NCBI GenBank assembly: GCA_016220085.1
Contig: JACRIN010000042.1
Coordinates: forward strand, 1-64,000
Length of the DNA: 64,000 bases
Direction: 5' to 3'
DNA from: Planctomycetota bacterium
Lineage (GTDB): Bacteria; Planctomycetota; UBA1135; GCA-002686595
The position numbers and the translations under genes were made by a program. Positions 45,752 to 54,304 of the stretch are shown here, in pieces (position 1 is the stretch's first letter; every line of letters begins with the position of its first letter). Under the pieces are notes generated by a model. That model was not told the DNA's origin. It saw nothing but the letters and a program-made list of their open reading frames with translations, and searched no databases.

Positions 45752-45942
45752 GACGGAGCTTCCCGCAAAAAGACGAAGGCGACGGAGGAGCGGCGGGGCG
45801 AGTCGACTCTCCAGCGCGTAGGGTGGCCGCGCGTTCCTGTTTCGTCGGAGCGAAGCAAGACCCGGCGACGCGTCGAGCGATCGCGCTCAGCGCTACCGCT
45901 CGTTCGACGCACGCTCCGCTGCCGCGGGCTCGTCGAACGCTC

Positions 45943-46629
45943 TCAGGCGCGCGAGCGCGCCAGCTCGCGACCGACGATCGTTCCGTAGAGCGCGTTGTAC
46001 GCGACGGCGATCGAGAGGTGGAGCGAACCACTGAGGTTCGCGAGCAACTGGAGTTGGAGCCCGAACAGCGTCACCGTGAGCACGGCGCCTGCCCCTTGAC
46101 GCACCTGCGCGACGCCGAACGCGATCGAAGCGAGCAGCCACGCGGTCGATTCTGCTCCGGTCGCTTTCAGCAAGATCGCGAAGAGGGCCCCGCGATAGAC
46201 GAGCTCGCAGCCGATGCCGAGCAGCAGCGCAGCGACCCACCACTCGCGCAGGTCACGTCGATTGCGCGGAGCCCAGTCGAACAAGCGGTGCTTGCCGTTG
46301 CGCAGGGCGACACGGAACCCATACCAGCCGACGACCAGGAAGGCGGCGAGCGTGAACGCGGCGAGGCGAATCGAGCGCGCGTCTGCACCGAATTCACGCC
46401 AGAACTCGAGGCGCTCCGAGCGCATGGCGATCCACGCGAGCACCAACTCCGGAACGAGAGCGACGATCCACGGTATCACCGCCCGCCGCATCGTGACCGG
46501 TCCTTCGATCCCGCCGGAGTGAACTCCGATCGATCCCGCCACGCGCGGTAGCACGAACACGGCGCAGAGGAAGATCCAGCCCGCTGCTCCGAGCCCGTTC
46601 GACGCACTGGGATCCGCGAGCGCGCTCAT
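45943..46629 (-). CDS. Divergent CPBP (CAAX-like) membrane protease homologue
   Basis: 228 residues with about six hydrophobic helices (GAAGWIFLCAVFVLP, IPWIVALVPELVLAWI, LAAFTLAAFLVVGWYGF). The three CPBP motifs are recognisable but altered: GCELVYRGALF for EExxxR (first Glu is Cys), FGVAQVRQG for FxxxH (His is Gln), and HLSIAVAYNALYG for HxxxN. Since these residues bind the metal, catalytic activity is doubtful. It may work as an inactive membrane partner. Neighbours give no hint of a bacteriocin locus, the usual setting of this family. Confidence 0.7.
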   Translation of the reverse strand: MSALADPSASNGLGAAGWIFLCAVFVLPRVAGSIGVHSGGIEGPVTMRRAVIPWIVALVPELVLAWIAMRSERLEFWREFGADARSIRLAAFTLAAFLVVGWYGFRVALRNGKHRLFDWAPRNRRDLREWWVAALLLGIGCELVYRGALFAILLKATGAESTAWLLASIAFGVAQVRQGAGAVLTVTLFGLQLQLLANLSGSLHLSIAVAYNALYGTIVGRELARSRA

Positions 46630-46702
46630 CGGCCGACGGATCCTAGCGGCACAGCCCGTCCGTGTGCTGAAGCGCGCGTCGAGCGCGCCCTGCTTCGGAC
46701 GG

Positions 46703-47446
46703 CTAGCGGCGCAGCGCGTTGCGTTCGCGGGCCAGGAGTTCGCGGTGCGCGCCTGGGGCGAGGTCGGCGAGCTCGAGCGAGCCGAACGCGACGCGTGCGA
46801 GCTTCAGGACCTTGCTGTCGATCGCTTCGAGCATCCGGCGGACTTGGCGATTGCGGCCTTCGGTGATCGTGAGCTCGAAGAGCGTGCGTTCCTTCGACCG
46901 GCGCAGCAGCGCGACGCGCGCGGGCAACGTGCGGCCGTCGGAGAGCTCGACGCCGCGGCGCAGGCGCTCGAACTCGGTGTCGTCGATGCGGCCGCGCGCT
47001 TCGACGCGGTAGCGCTTGGCGACGTGCGAGGTCGGTTCGAGCAGGCGCGCGGCGAAATCGGTGTCGTTGGTGAAGAGCAGGAGACCCGAGGTGTCGCGGT
47101 CGAGCCGTCCGACCGGCGCGAGCCACGCGCCGAGGTCGCCGAGCAGGTCGTACACCGTCTTGCGGCCCTCGGGATCGCTGCGGGTGGTCACGTAGCCGAC
47201 CGGTTTGTGTAGGGCGACGTAGAGCTTCGCGCGCTCCTTCGCTTGCTCGCGATCGAGCTCGATGCGATCGCGCTCGGGCACGACCCAGCGCTCCGGATCG
47301 CGCACGACCAGCCCGTTGACGCGCACGCGGCCGGCGCGCACGAACTCGACTGCCTCGGTGCGCGAGCAGAGGCCGAGCCGCGAGAGCGCTCGGTCGATCG
47401 TCTTGCGCTCGGCGCGCGCGTTCCTGTCGATCGGTTTGCGTTTCAC
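46703..47446 (-). CDS. RsuA/RluB-family pseudouridine synthase
   Basis: 247 residues. An N-terminal S4 RNA-binding domain (LSRLGLCSRTEAVEFVRAGRV) is followed by the catalytic domain with ALHKPVGYVTT, the catalytic-Asp motif GRLDRDTSGLLLFTND and C-terminal ITEGRNRQVRRML. It makes a pseudouridine in ribosomal RNA (16S or 23S, not distinguishable here). It is 7 bp from the stop of the OPA transporter gene, on the same strand, so may be co-transcribed. Confidence 0.92.
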   Translation of the reverse strand: MKRKPIDRNARAERKTIDRALSRLGLCSRTEAVEFVRAGRVRVNGLVVRDPERWVVPERDRIELDREQAKERAKLYVALHKPVGYVTTRSDPEGRKTVYDLLGDLGAWLAPVGRLDRDTSGLLLFTNDTDFAARLLEPTSHVAKRYRVEARGRIDDTEFERLRRGVELSDGRTLPARVALLRRSKERTLFELTITEGRNRQVRRMLEAIDSKVLKLARVAFGSLELADLAPGAHRELLARERNALRR

Positions 47447-47453
47447 GGGATGC

Positions 47454-48944
47454 TCAATGCCCGCCGCCGGAGCGCGGCTTCGCGTTCCAGATGCGCAGGC
47501 AGAGGAGGAACCCGATGATCGCGAACGGAAGGAGGAAGAGCGGCCAGAACTTCCAATCTTTCGTCGTCAGGTGCCCCAACACGAGCGCTTGCAGTCCGGT
47601 GCCGAGGTAGACGAAGCCGTCGATCACGCCGGTCGCGGTCGCCGCGGCGCGCCGTCCGCCGAAGTCCATCGACGCAGTGCCGGAGAGCAGGCCGTGCGTG
47701 CCGATCACGCTGATGCTGATCAGGAAGACCGCGACGGCGAGCGCTTGCCAATGCTCGGGATCGGGCGTCAGCGTCAGGATCATCACGCCGACACAAACGG
47801 CGCAGAGCGCGTAGAAGAACGCCGCCGACGGGCCGCGCCTGCTCTGGAAGAACAGATCGGAGCAGAAGCCCGCGAGATTGCCGCCGATCACGCCCGCGAC
47901 GAAGAGCAAGCCGCCCCAACCGCCGCCGAACGCGAACGGGAAGAGCGCGACGACCGTGCCGAGCGTGATCGCGAGCCGCCGCGTGCGCCCTTGCATCCGC
48001 GTGCCGCTCCAGATCATCGCGACGCCGATCACCAGCGCGGCGACGAGCCCGAACACGCCGCCCGCGTGCTCCCAGGAGCCGGTGCGCAGCGGGTGGGCGC
48101 TCTCGAGCTTCCACACCTCCTTCGCGTAGATCGGGAACCAGTTCATCACGCCCTGGCGCAGCACGCCGGTGCAGAACTCGATCAGCGCGATCACGATCAG
48201 CACCGGGTGCGTCAGGATTCGCAGCGTGAGCTGCCAACCCGAGAGCACCTCGCCCTCCTTCGCAGTCACCGCGTCGCCTGTGTCGAAGTCGGCGTGACCC
48301 GCAAGGCCCGGCGTGTCGCGCAGCAACAAGCTCTCGACGATCACCATCGCGAGCAGGCACGCGCCCGGCGCGTAGAAGACCCACCACGTCTCGTCGACGC
48401 CGCCCGTCGGCCGCGTGAAGTCGAGGATCCAACCGTTGACCGTGAACGCGAGGAAGATCCCCGACGCGATCATCGTGCCGAAGATGCCGCTGAAGCCGCC
48501 GCGCTCGCGCACGTGGAACCAGTGCGCGTTGACCTTGACGATCGCGACCGCGGCGAAGCTCTGGAAGTACATGTTGACCGCGTACAGGCAGAGCGTCGGC
48601 CAGTAGAGCGCGCTCTGCGAACCGAGCGCGTGCTGCACGAACGCGCCGAGCGCCAGGTTGACGATGCCCGCGCCGGTCGCCGACATCAGCATCGCGCGCC
48701 GCCCGCCGATGCGATCGGTCAGCGGGCCGTTGAGCAGGAACGAGAGCCCGTAGACCCACGTGCCGACCGCGAAGATGTCGCCGAAGTCTTCCTTCGACAT
48801 CAAGCTGCCGAGCGACGTCTTCGCGACGGTCAGGTTGTAACGCCCCATGTAGAGGAGCGCGTAGGTCACCCCGAGGGGGAACCAGTTCCAGAAGCGCCGC
48901 AGCCGGTATTCGCGTGAGTGTGCCGGGGGAAGAGCGCTGGTCAT
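47454..48944 (-). CDS. OPA-family major facilitator transporter
   Basis: 496 residues from the ATG at 48944 (MTSALPPAHSREYRLRRFW). The upstream open frame is antisense. It has 12 predicted helices. FPLGVTYALLYMGRYNLTVAK and NGPLTDRIGGRRAMLMSATG are typical of organophosphate:phosphate antiporters (GlpT/UhpT relatives). The C-terminal half contains FCTGVLRQGVMNWFPIYAKE and GFCSDLFFQSRRGPSA. Substrate is probably a phosphorylated metabolite such as glycerol-3-phosphate or a hexose phosphate. Its ATG overlaps the stop of the HAD-phosphatase gene (ATGA), which suits a coupled transport and dephosphorylation function (inference). Confidence 0.9.
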   Translation of the reverse strand: MTSALPPAHSREYRLRRFWNWFPLGVTYALLYMGRYNLTVAKTSLGSLMSKEDFGDIFAVGTWVYGLSFLLNGPLTDRIGGRRAMLMSATGAGIVNLALGAFVQHALGSQSALYWPTLCLYAVNMYFQSFAAVAIVKVNAHWFHVRERGGFSGIFGTMIASGIFLAFTVNGWILDFTRPTGGVDETWWVFYAPGACLLAMVIVESLLLRDTPGLAGHADFDTGDAVTAKEGEVLSGWQLTLRILTHPVLIVIALIEFCTGVLRQGVMNWFPIYAKEVWKLESAHPLRTGSWEHAGGVFGLVAALVIGVAMIWSGTRMQGRTRRLAITLGTVVALFPFAFGGGWGGLLFVAGVIGGNLAGFCSDLFFQSRRGPSAAFFYALCAVCVGVMILTLTPDPEHWQALAVAVFLISISVIGTHGLLSGTASMDFGGRRAAATATGVIDGFVYLGTGLQALVLGHLTTKDWKFWPLFLLPFAIIGFLLCLRIWNAKPRSGGGH

Positions 48945-49834
48945 CGCCGCTGAGTTTCGCGGCGGCGCTCGACGACGGCAAGCAGATCGGCGACGTCGTC
49001 GATGATTCGGTCGATCGCTCCGTCGGCGCGGGTGTCGAGCACCCAGCTCGGCGTGTGGCCGTGGCGGCGCAGGACGAGCTCGCGCGGAGCCGCCGGATGG
49101 CCCTGCATGCGCATCACGTGCGGCAAGGCGAGATCGAGCGAGAAGACGTCGCCGACGACCAGCTCCGGCCGCTCTTCCTCGATCACCTGGGCGTAGCGCG
49201 GGCGGTCGACGACGATCTTGCGGCCGCCGACGGTGATCGAGTCGCCTTTCGGGCCGAGCAGGAACTTGCCCGCCGAGCCGCGGACGCGCAGCGCGTGGGT
49301 CGCGCGCTCGCCAGCGTCGACGCCGGCCTCGCGGAACCAACCGATGATCTTCTCGGGCGGCGAATTCGAGACGACGACGATTTCCGCGCCGGCGCGGCGC
49401 AGCGCTTCGAGCGAGAGCACCGCGCGCGGCACGAGCGCGGGCGGATGCTCGCGGCGGAAGGAATGCGTCGCCGCGTGGAAGCAGTGGTCGCCGAACGCGG
49501 TCAGCGTCGCGAAGCCGGAGTCGAGGATCGCCTCGCGGTAGACGTGCGTGCGCGGATCGTCGCGCTCGCTGTCGATGTACGACGTGATCGAGTTCGGCTC
49601 GCAGAACGGATCTTCGTCGACGTACGCCGTGATCCGGCCGTCGGGGGCCCAACCGAAGCGCTCGGGCGTGCTCTTGACCGCGCGTTCGAAGTGCAGGAAG
49701 TCGCTCCTGGCGCGCTCGGCGTCGATGTCGGCGAGCCGCGCGGCTTCGGCGGCGACGTAGAGCTTGACGTGCTCGGCCTCGAACGCCTGGTTGGTCCAGA
49801 CACCGTCGAAGTCAGAGAGGATCTTGATCGACAT
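48941..49834 (-). CDS. HAD-superfamily hydrolase
   Basis: 297 residues. Motif I is LSDFDGVWTN near residue 10 (the nucleophile Asp and acid/base Asp), motif II EIVVVSNSPPEK near 150, and motif IV/Lys region ELVVGDVFSLDLALP near 235. A cap-like insert is between I and II. It is likely a phosphatase or phosphotransferase in the cytoplasm. It is translationally coupled to the OPA transporter, pointing to a phosphorylated small molecule as substrate (inference). The start at 49834 (MSIKILSDF) is natural for a HAD protein. Confidence 0.9.
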   Translation of the reverse strand: MSIKILSDFDGVWTNQAFEAEHVKLYVAAEAARLADIDAERARSDFLHFERAVKSTPERFGWAPDGRITAYVDEDPFCEPNSITSYIDSERDDPRTHVYREAILDSGFATLTAFGDHCFHAATHSFRREHPPALVPRAVLSLEALRRAGAEIVVVSNSPPEKIIGWFREAGVDAGERATHALRVRGSAGKFLLGPKGDSITVGGRKIVVDRPRYAQVIEEERPELVVGDVFSLDLALPHVMRMQGHPAAPRELVLRRHGHTPSWVLDTRADGAIDRIIDDVADLLAVVERRRETQRR

Positions 49835-49899
49835 GGCGTGGGGCGCGTCAGTTTGGACGATGGCGCGGAACCACGCTCTCGGCCTCGATCAAGCTTCGA

Positions 49900-50475
49900 T
49901 CAATTCGCCGGGTTCGTGCGGTGCGACGGCAGCTTGCTGGTGACCGCCCAACCGCTCGCCGACTTGCCGAGCACGAGATACCACGCGCGACCTTGCGAGC
50001 CCGAAAGCGTCCACACGTGACCGCAGTAGACGATCGCTTGCGTGTGATCGGCGTTGAAGCCGATGCGCGAGAGTTCGACGTAGCCCGGGTACGTCGGCAC
50101 GCGCGGCGCTTGCGCCTCGGTGATGTAGACGTTGCCGTGGACCAGGTCGAGCTTGTAGTCGAGGTCCGCGGGCTCCTGGTTCTTGTTCCAGAAGTCGTCG
50201 AGCGTCGACTTCTGCGTCAGCTTGGTGTTGTCGCGGACGAACTTGTACGGCACGTCCGAAGCGGGGTCGTGCAGGTGGTTCGGGACGGTGATGTTGAGCA
50301 CCGGCATGCTCTCGACCGGTTGGCAGACGTCCTCGATCACGCGCTTGTAGATCGAGTACTCCTCGCTGCTCGCGTCGATCGGCGTCGTCGCGGGCGTGGT
50401 CGTCGTCGTCGATTGGCACGCTTGGGCGAAGGGGAGAGAGAGCAGGGCGAGGGCGATAAGGAAGTTCGTGCGCAT
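49900..50475 (-). CDS. Lipoprotein of unknown function
   Basis: 191 residues from the ATG at 50475 (MRTNFLIALALLSLPFAQACQS); the ATG at 50514 would spoil the signal. Lipobox AQAC at Cys 20 is followed by a Thr-rich linker. The mature domain includes SIYKRVIEDVCQPVESMPVLN, TKLTQKSTLDDFWNKN, IGFNADHTQAIVYCGHVW and YLVLGKSASGW. It resembles small exported proteins with a WSG-type beta sandwich but is not assigned to a family. Two Cys could form a disulfide. Confidence 0.8.
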   Translation of the reverse strand: MRTNFLIALALLSLPFAQACQSTTTTTPATTPIDASSEEYSIYKRVIEDVCQPVESMPVLNITVPNHLHDPASDVPYKFVRDNTKLTQKSTLDDFWNKNQEPADLDYKLDLVHGNVYITEAQAPRVPTYPGYVELSRIGFNADHTQAIVYCGHVWTLSGSQGRAWYLVLGKSASGWAVTSKLPSHRTNPAN

Positions 50476-50577
50476 GGCTATGTGGGTGCGGGGAGTGAGC
50501 GCACAGGCTAGCAAGTCGCAGCGACGCTTTCTGCGGCCCGCCGCGGGAGAGCTGGAGGCGAGCGACCCGCCGCACCG

Positions 50578-50820
50578 GAGCCGACGGCCTTCGCTCGACC
50601 GCGCGGGCGACGACAGCGAGCGACCTGCCGCGCGCGAGCCGATGGAGAGCGAACAACCGCGCGGAGCGGGCGGCGCGCGTTCGGCCGCGCCGGAACCGAC
50701 GGCATTCGCTCGACCGCGCGGGAGCCGACGGCGAGAGACCGGTCGCGCGCGAGCCGATGGAGAGCGAACAACCGCGCGGAGCGGGCGGCGCGCGATCGGC
50801 TGCTCGGGAACCGACGGACG
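50578..50820. repeat. 115-bp tandem repeat, two full units
   Basis: Units start at about 50578 and 50693 with a partial third at 50808; period 115 bp. A 47-bp block around CGAGCCGATGGAGAGCGAAC is identical in both units (50633-50680, 50748-50795). The surrounding 390 bp (50476-50901) holds no supported gene; Arg-rich frames on both strands are by-products of the repeat. Confidence 0.85.
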
Positions 50821-50901
50821 ATCGACGTGCTCTTCGCCGGGCGCCTGCGGACTTCGCGGTAGCCGACGCTCGGCTCGACCTCTCCGCCGCGACCGACGAG
50901 G

Positions 50902-52281
50902 TCACAGCGTCGCGCGCACGACGTTGCTCACGCGGCACGCCCCGCGTTGGAAGGCTTGGAAGCGCAGGTCGGCGCCGGCGAGGCCGGCGGGAGCGACCCA
51001 CTGGAAGCTCGCGTGGCCCGCGCCGTCGGCGGTCGCGGTCGCGAACACGCGCGGCGCGTCCATCGCGAGGCCGAGAGGTTCGCACGTCGCGAGCGTGAAG
51101 TAGCCGCGATCGAGCGGGTCGTCGTGGTCCGCGGCGAGGTACACGATCTGGCCGGGTTCGGCGCCGCCGACGTCGAGCGTGTTGAGCTCGCCCGCGACGC
51201 CCGGAACCAGCGCGCTCGCCTGCAGCGCCGCCGGAGTCAGCAGCACCGTCCGGCCCTGGAAGCTCGACGGCACGTGCGAGGCGAACCCGGCGATCTGGCC
51301 GGCCGCGTTGACCCGCAGCGCGGAGAGCAGGTTCTGCCAGTTGCCGCTCGGCCCGATGTCGGGGATCAGCGGCTCGAGGTCGACCACCGCGCCGCCGGGG
51401 TTCCAGAGCACGTCGGCCTGGCCGTTCGAGTTCGGGGCGTACCCGACGATCCAGCCCGCGTCGTTGATGTCGAGCGCGGCGACATTGAACGGGAAGTGCT
51501 GGATGCCGAGATCGGGGAGCTCGGTCATCCCGTTCGCCGCGGTCCACAGGAACGCGTGTTCGTGGCCGCCGATCGAGCTGGTTCCGACGACGCGACCGTG
51601 GTTGTCGAGCGCGCGCGGAAACACCGCGCCCTGGCCGGTCGGGTCGAGGCTGCCGAGCGGGATCAATGCGCCGTGGTCGTAGAGGAACCCGCGCGGGACG
51701 CCCGCGGCGTCGACGCGGTAGCCGACGATCTGCTCGTGGTCGTTGATGTCGGTCGCGCGGCCGAGGTCGGCGACGAAGCTCGGCGTGAGCATCGGATCCC
51801 AGACGACGGCCCCCGGAGTTCCCGCGGGCTGCGCGCCGGCGTAGCCGACGATCCAGCCCGCGTCGTTGATCGCGGTCGGAAACGCGCGGAAGCCCAGCGG
51901 CGTCAGGAACTCCTCGCTCACGCCCGCGCGCCAGCGAAAGCCGCGCGCGAGAAAGCCCGAGAGCTCGCCGAACGAGCCGACGAACGTGCCCGCGTCGTTG
52001 ACGTCGACGACTTCGAAGCCCTGCCACACGATCCCGGCGGGCGGCGCGGGAACCACCGTGCGCCGCGGCGACCAGCGGAAGCCCATCGAGTCGAAGAGCG
52101 GACCCGAGGTGAAGACCCAGCCGGTGACGAAACCGGTGTCGGACAGTCCGGCGACCCCGACCGCGGAGCCCGGGACCGCGTCACCGACGTTGGTGATCGT
52201 GTACTGCGTGAACTGCGCGTGAGCGGGGAGCGCGGAGCCCGCGAGGAGGGCGGCCGCGACGAGAGCACATCGTTCGAACAT
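50902..52281 (-). CDS. Secreted HAF-repeat protein
   Basis: 459 residues. Signal peptide to about residue 23 (LVAAALLAGSALPAHAQ). About seven HAF/extracellular repeats, each built on a 'xINDAGWIVGY' core: VDVNDAGTFVGSF, TAINDAGWIVGYAG, TDINDHEQIVGYRV, ALDNHGRVVGTS, LDINDAGWIVGYAP and others. The C-terminal 110 residues form a separate beta domain (YLAADHDDPLDRGYF). HAF repeats are found in secreted beta-propeller-like proteins of unknown function. The N-terminal SD is weak. Confidence 0.85.
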   Translation of the reverse strand: MFERCALVAAALLAGSALPAHAQFTQYTITNVGDAVPGSAVGVAGLSDTGFVTGWVFTSGPLFDSMGFRWSPRRTVVPAPPAGIVWQGFEVVDVNDAGTFVGSFGELSGFLARGFRWRAGVSEEFLTPLGFRAFPTAINDAGWIVGYAGAQPAGTPGAVVWDPMLTPSFVADLGRATDINDHEQIVGYRVDAAGVPRGFLYDHGALIPLGSLDPTGQGAVFPRALDNHGRVVGTSSIGGHEHAFLWTAANGMTELPDLGIQHFPFNVAALDINDAGWIVGYAPNSNGQADVLWNPGGAVVDLEPLIPDIGPSGNWQNLLSALRVNAAGQIAGFASHVPSSFQGRTVLLTPAALQASALVPGVAGELNTLDVGGAEPGQIVYLAADHDDPLDRGYFTLATCEPLGLAMDAPRVFATATADGAGHASFQWVAPAGLAGADLRFQAFQRGACRVSNVVRATL

Positions 52282-52499
52282 GGAACTGCCCGCCGGTCGA
52301 ACACCGCGCGCCGAGCGTCGGACGAGTGCGAACGCGCGAGGAACGCGCCGCGGTGATGGAGTGCGTCGTCTGCCGCGACGCGCCTCTCGCTACCGATCTG
52401 GACCGCGCTCGCTACCCGCGGTTTCGGACCTCAACGCATTCGGAACCGGATCGATACGAGCAGCGAGCGCATCCTCCGGCGTCGCCGACGGTCGCCGCG

Positions 52500-53504
52500 T
52501 CAACGGATCAGGATGTCCGGCCGTCCGTCGAGCTCCGGCCACGCGCCCGTCCGCGTCAGAACCTCGCCGCTGGAGAGCAGCGTGTCCTCCGACTTCGTCC
52601 CGGAGATCGACGGGTTCCAGCCGAGCAGTTGGCGCTCGGCGACGCGCCGCGTCTCGCCCGGCGTCACGAGGAAGTCGCGCGCGGCGTAGCCCATCGGCCC
52701 GCCCTGGTGATGGAGGCGCCACTCGTCGGCGAAACCGGTCTCGCGGTAGACGCGCTGGGCCTCGGCGAAGATCGCGCCGAAGCTCGCGCCCGGCCGCGAC
52801 GCGGCGTGCAGCGCGCGATCGACGGCGACGACCGCGCGGTGGCGTCGCGCGAGCTCGTCGGACAGCGGTCCGAACGACGCGAGTCGCGTCAGGCACACGA
52901 TCAGTCCATGCCGCTCGGCGCAGAGCACCGTCATCAACGTGCTCTCGACGCGCTGCGAGGTCGGCGTCGGATGGCGGAAGCGCTCGATCCGTTGATCGGC
53001 GGCGATCAGCACCACCGGCGCGCGGATGCCGCGGACCAGCAGGCGGCCCGTCAGGTCCGCGGCGACCTCGAGCTCGCTCGCGCCGCGGCGAACCTCGCGC
53101 ATCAGCGCCTCGACCGCTTCCGCGCTCTCGCGACCGAGCACGCGCACGCGGTCGAGCTCGCGATCGACCAGCGGCGCGCGCAGCGGCTGCACGCAGTCGT
53201 CGGGCCAGTCGCACGCGAAGGAGCCCTCGGGCGGCGCGAACGGCTCCCACCACGGGCGCGCGACGATCTCCCAATCGCTAGCGAATTCCTCCGCGGCGAG
53301 GCGCGCGGCCTCGATCGTGTCGGTCAAGACTTGCTTCTTCGTCGGCGTCCAGAGGAGCGATGCGACGCCGAGCTCGCTCGCGCCGAGCACGTGCACGTCC
53401 GCGCCGTCGGCGAGCCACGCGACGTTCGCGCGCCGTCGCAGCCAAACGCCGTCGACGCCGCGCTCGGCGACGAACCGCTTCAGTCGCTCTTCCTTTTCAA
53501 ACAC
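52500..53504 (-). CDS. M24-like (pita-bread fold) protein, metal ligands incomplete
   Basis: 334 residues from a GTG at 53504 with GGAGA 6 bases upstream; the long N-terminal extension to 53684 is Arg-rich and unlikely. The middle has ESAEAVEALMREVRRGASEL, typical of aminopeptidase P-like proteins. LHHQGGPMGYAARDFLVTPG and SISGTKSEDT give the His and Glu positions of the M24 fold. The two Asp ligands (usually DxxxxxxGY-D) are not recognisable, replaced by AERHGLIVCLTRL. It may be a non-peptidase M24 or use another chemistry. Confidence 0.75.
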   Translation of the reverse strand: MFEKEERLKRFVAERGVDGVWLRRRANVAWLADGADVHVLGASELGVASLLWTPTKKQVLTDTIEAARLAAEEFASDWEIVARPWWEPFAPPEGSFACDWPDDCVQPLRAPLVDRELDRVRVLGRESAEAVEALMREVRRGASELEVAADLTGRLLVRGIRAPVVLIAADQRIERFRHPTPTSQRVESTLMTVLCAERHGLIVCLTRLASFGPLSDELARRHRAVVAVDRALHAASRPGASFGAIFAEAQRVYRETGFADEWRLHHQGGPMGYAARDFLVTPGETRRVAERQLLGWNPSISGTKSEDTLLSSGEVLTRTGAWPELDGRPDILIR

Positions 53505-53737
53505 GACAAGTCTCCGTGCGGAGCGGGCCTCGCGAGAGTGCCCGCGCGCTCCGCGGCGCGCGGGCAAGCGACTCCCGACGCGCTCCGCGGCGTACGTCGA
53601 GACGACGGCGTGCCGCGAGTGAGAACGCGAGGGGCGGGCCCGCCTCCGTATGCTAGTGTCTCGGGTTCTACCGAATGGTTCCAATGGCGAACAGCGGACG
53701 GAAGCAGAGCGGCGCCCCGGCGCGCCGGAGCAGACCG

Positions 53738-54274
53738 ATGAGTCAGAACGACGCGGGAAAAGGCGAGCGCGATCACCTCGACAAGGTGCGCGACATCCTG
53801 TTCGGCGAGCAGGTGCGCACGGCGGACAAGCGCTTCGCTAAGATCGAGGCGCAGCTCGCGAAGGACCTCAACGAGGTCAAGAGCGACATGGCGAAGCGGC
53901 TGGAGTCGCTCGAGCAGTTCGCGAAGAAGGAGATCGAGGCGCTCGCCAAGCGCACGAAGGAAGAGCAGGCCGACGCGTCAGGCTCGCTGCGCGAGCTCGC
54001 GAAGGAGGTCGCCGAACTGACCAAGGCGTTCGAGAAGCGCACCGCCGCGCTCGCGAGCGACCACCAGAAGGCGATCGCCGAGCTGCGCCAGCAGTTGCTC
54101 GACCAGACCAAGACGCTGCGCGCGGAGATCGACGCGAAGACGACCGACCTCTCGACCGAGATCGTCGAGGAGCGCCAGGAAGTCGACAACACGAAAGTCG
54201 ATCGCGCTGCGCTGTCGGCGCTCTTCGCCGACCTCGCGATGCGGCTGTCGGACAAGAAGTCCGCGAAGGCGTGA
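53738..54274 (+). CDS. Coiled-coil protein of a GTPase-linked cluster
   Basis: 178 residues from the ATG at 53738, which has GGAG 7 bases upstream; ATGs at 53675 and 53684 give extra basic residues and are less likely. It begins DHLDKVRDILFGEQ and is then almost entirely long heptad coiled coil rich in Lys, Glu, Ala and Leu. The C-terminus is ALFADLAMRLSDKK. The ILFGEQ start resembles the ILLGREQ at the start of the next gene's product, suggesting a shared short segment for interaction. It probably acts with the downstream membrane protein and GTPase, being 30 bp upstream. Confidence 0.82.
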   Translation: MSQNDAGKGERDHLDKVRDILFGEQVRTADKRFAKIEAQLAKDLNEVKSDMAKRLESLEQFAKKEIEALAKRTKEEQADASGSLRELAKEVAELTKAFEKRTAALASDHQKAIAELRQQLLDQTKTLRAEIDAKTTDLSTEIVEERQEVDNTKVDRAALSALFADLAMRLSDKKSAKA

Positions 54275-54304
54275 TTCCACCCCGCGCGGATGCGCGGGGA
54301 ACGC

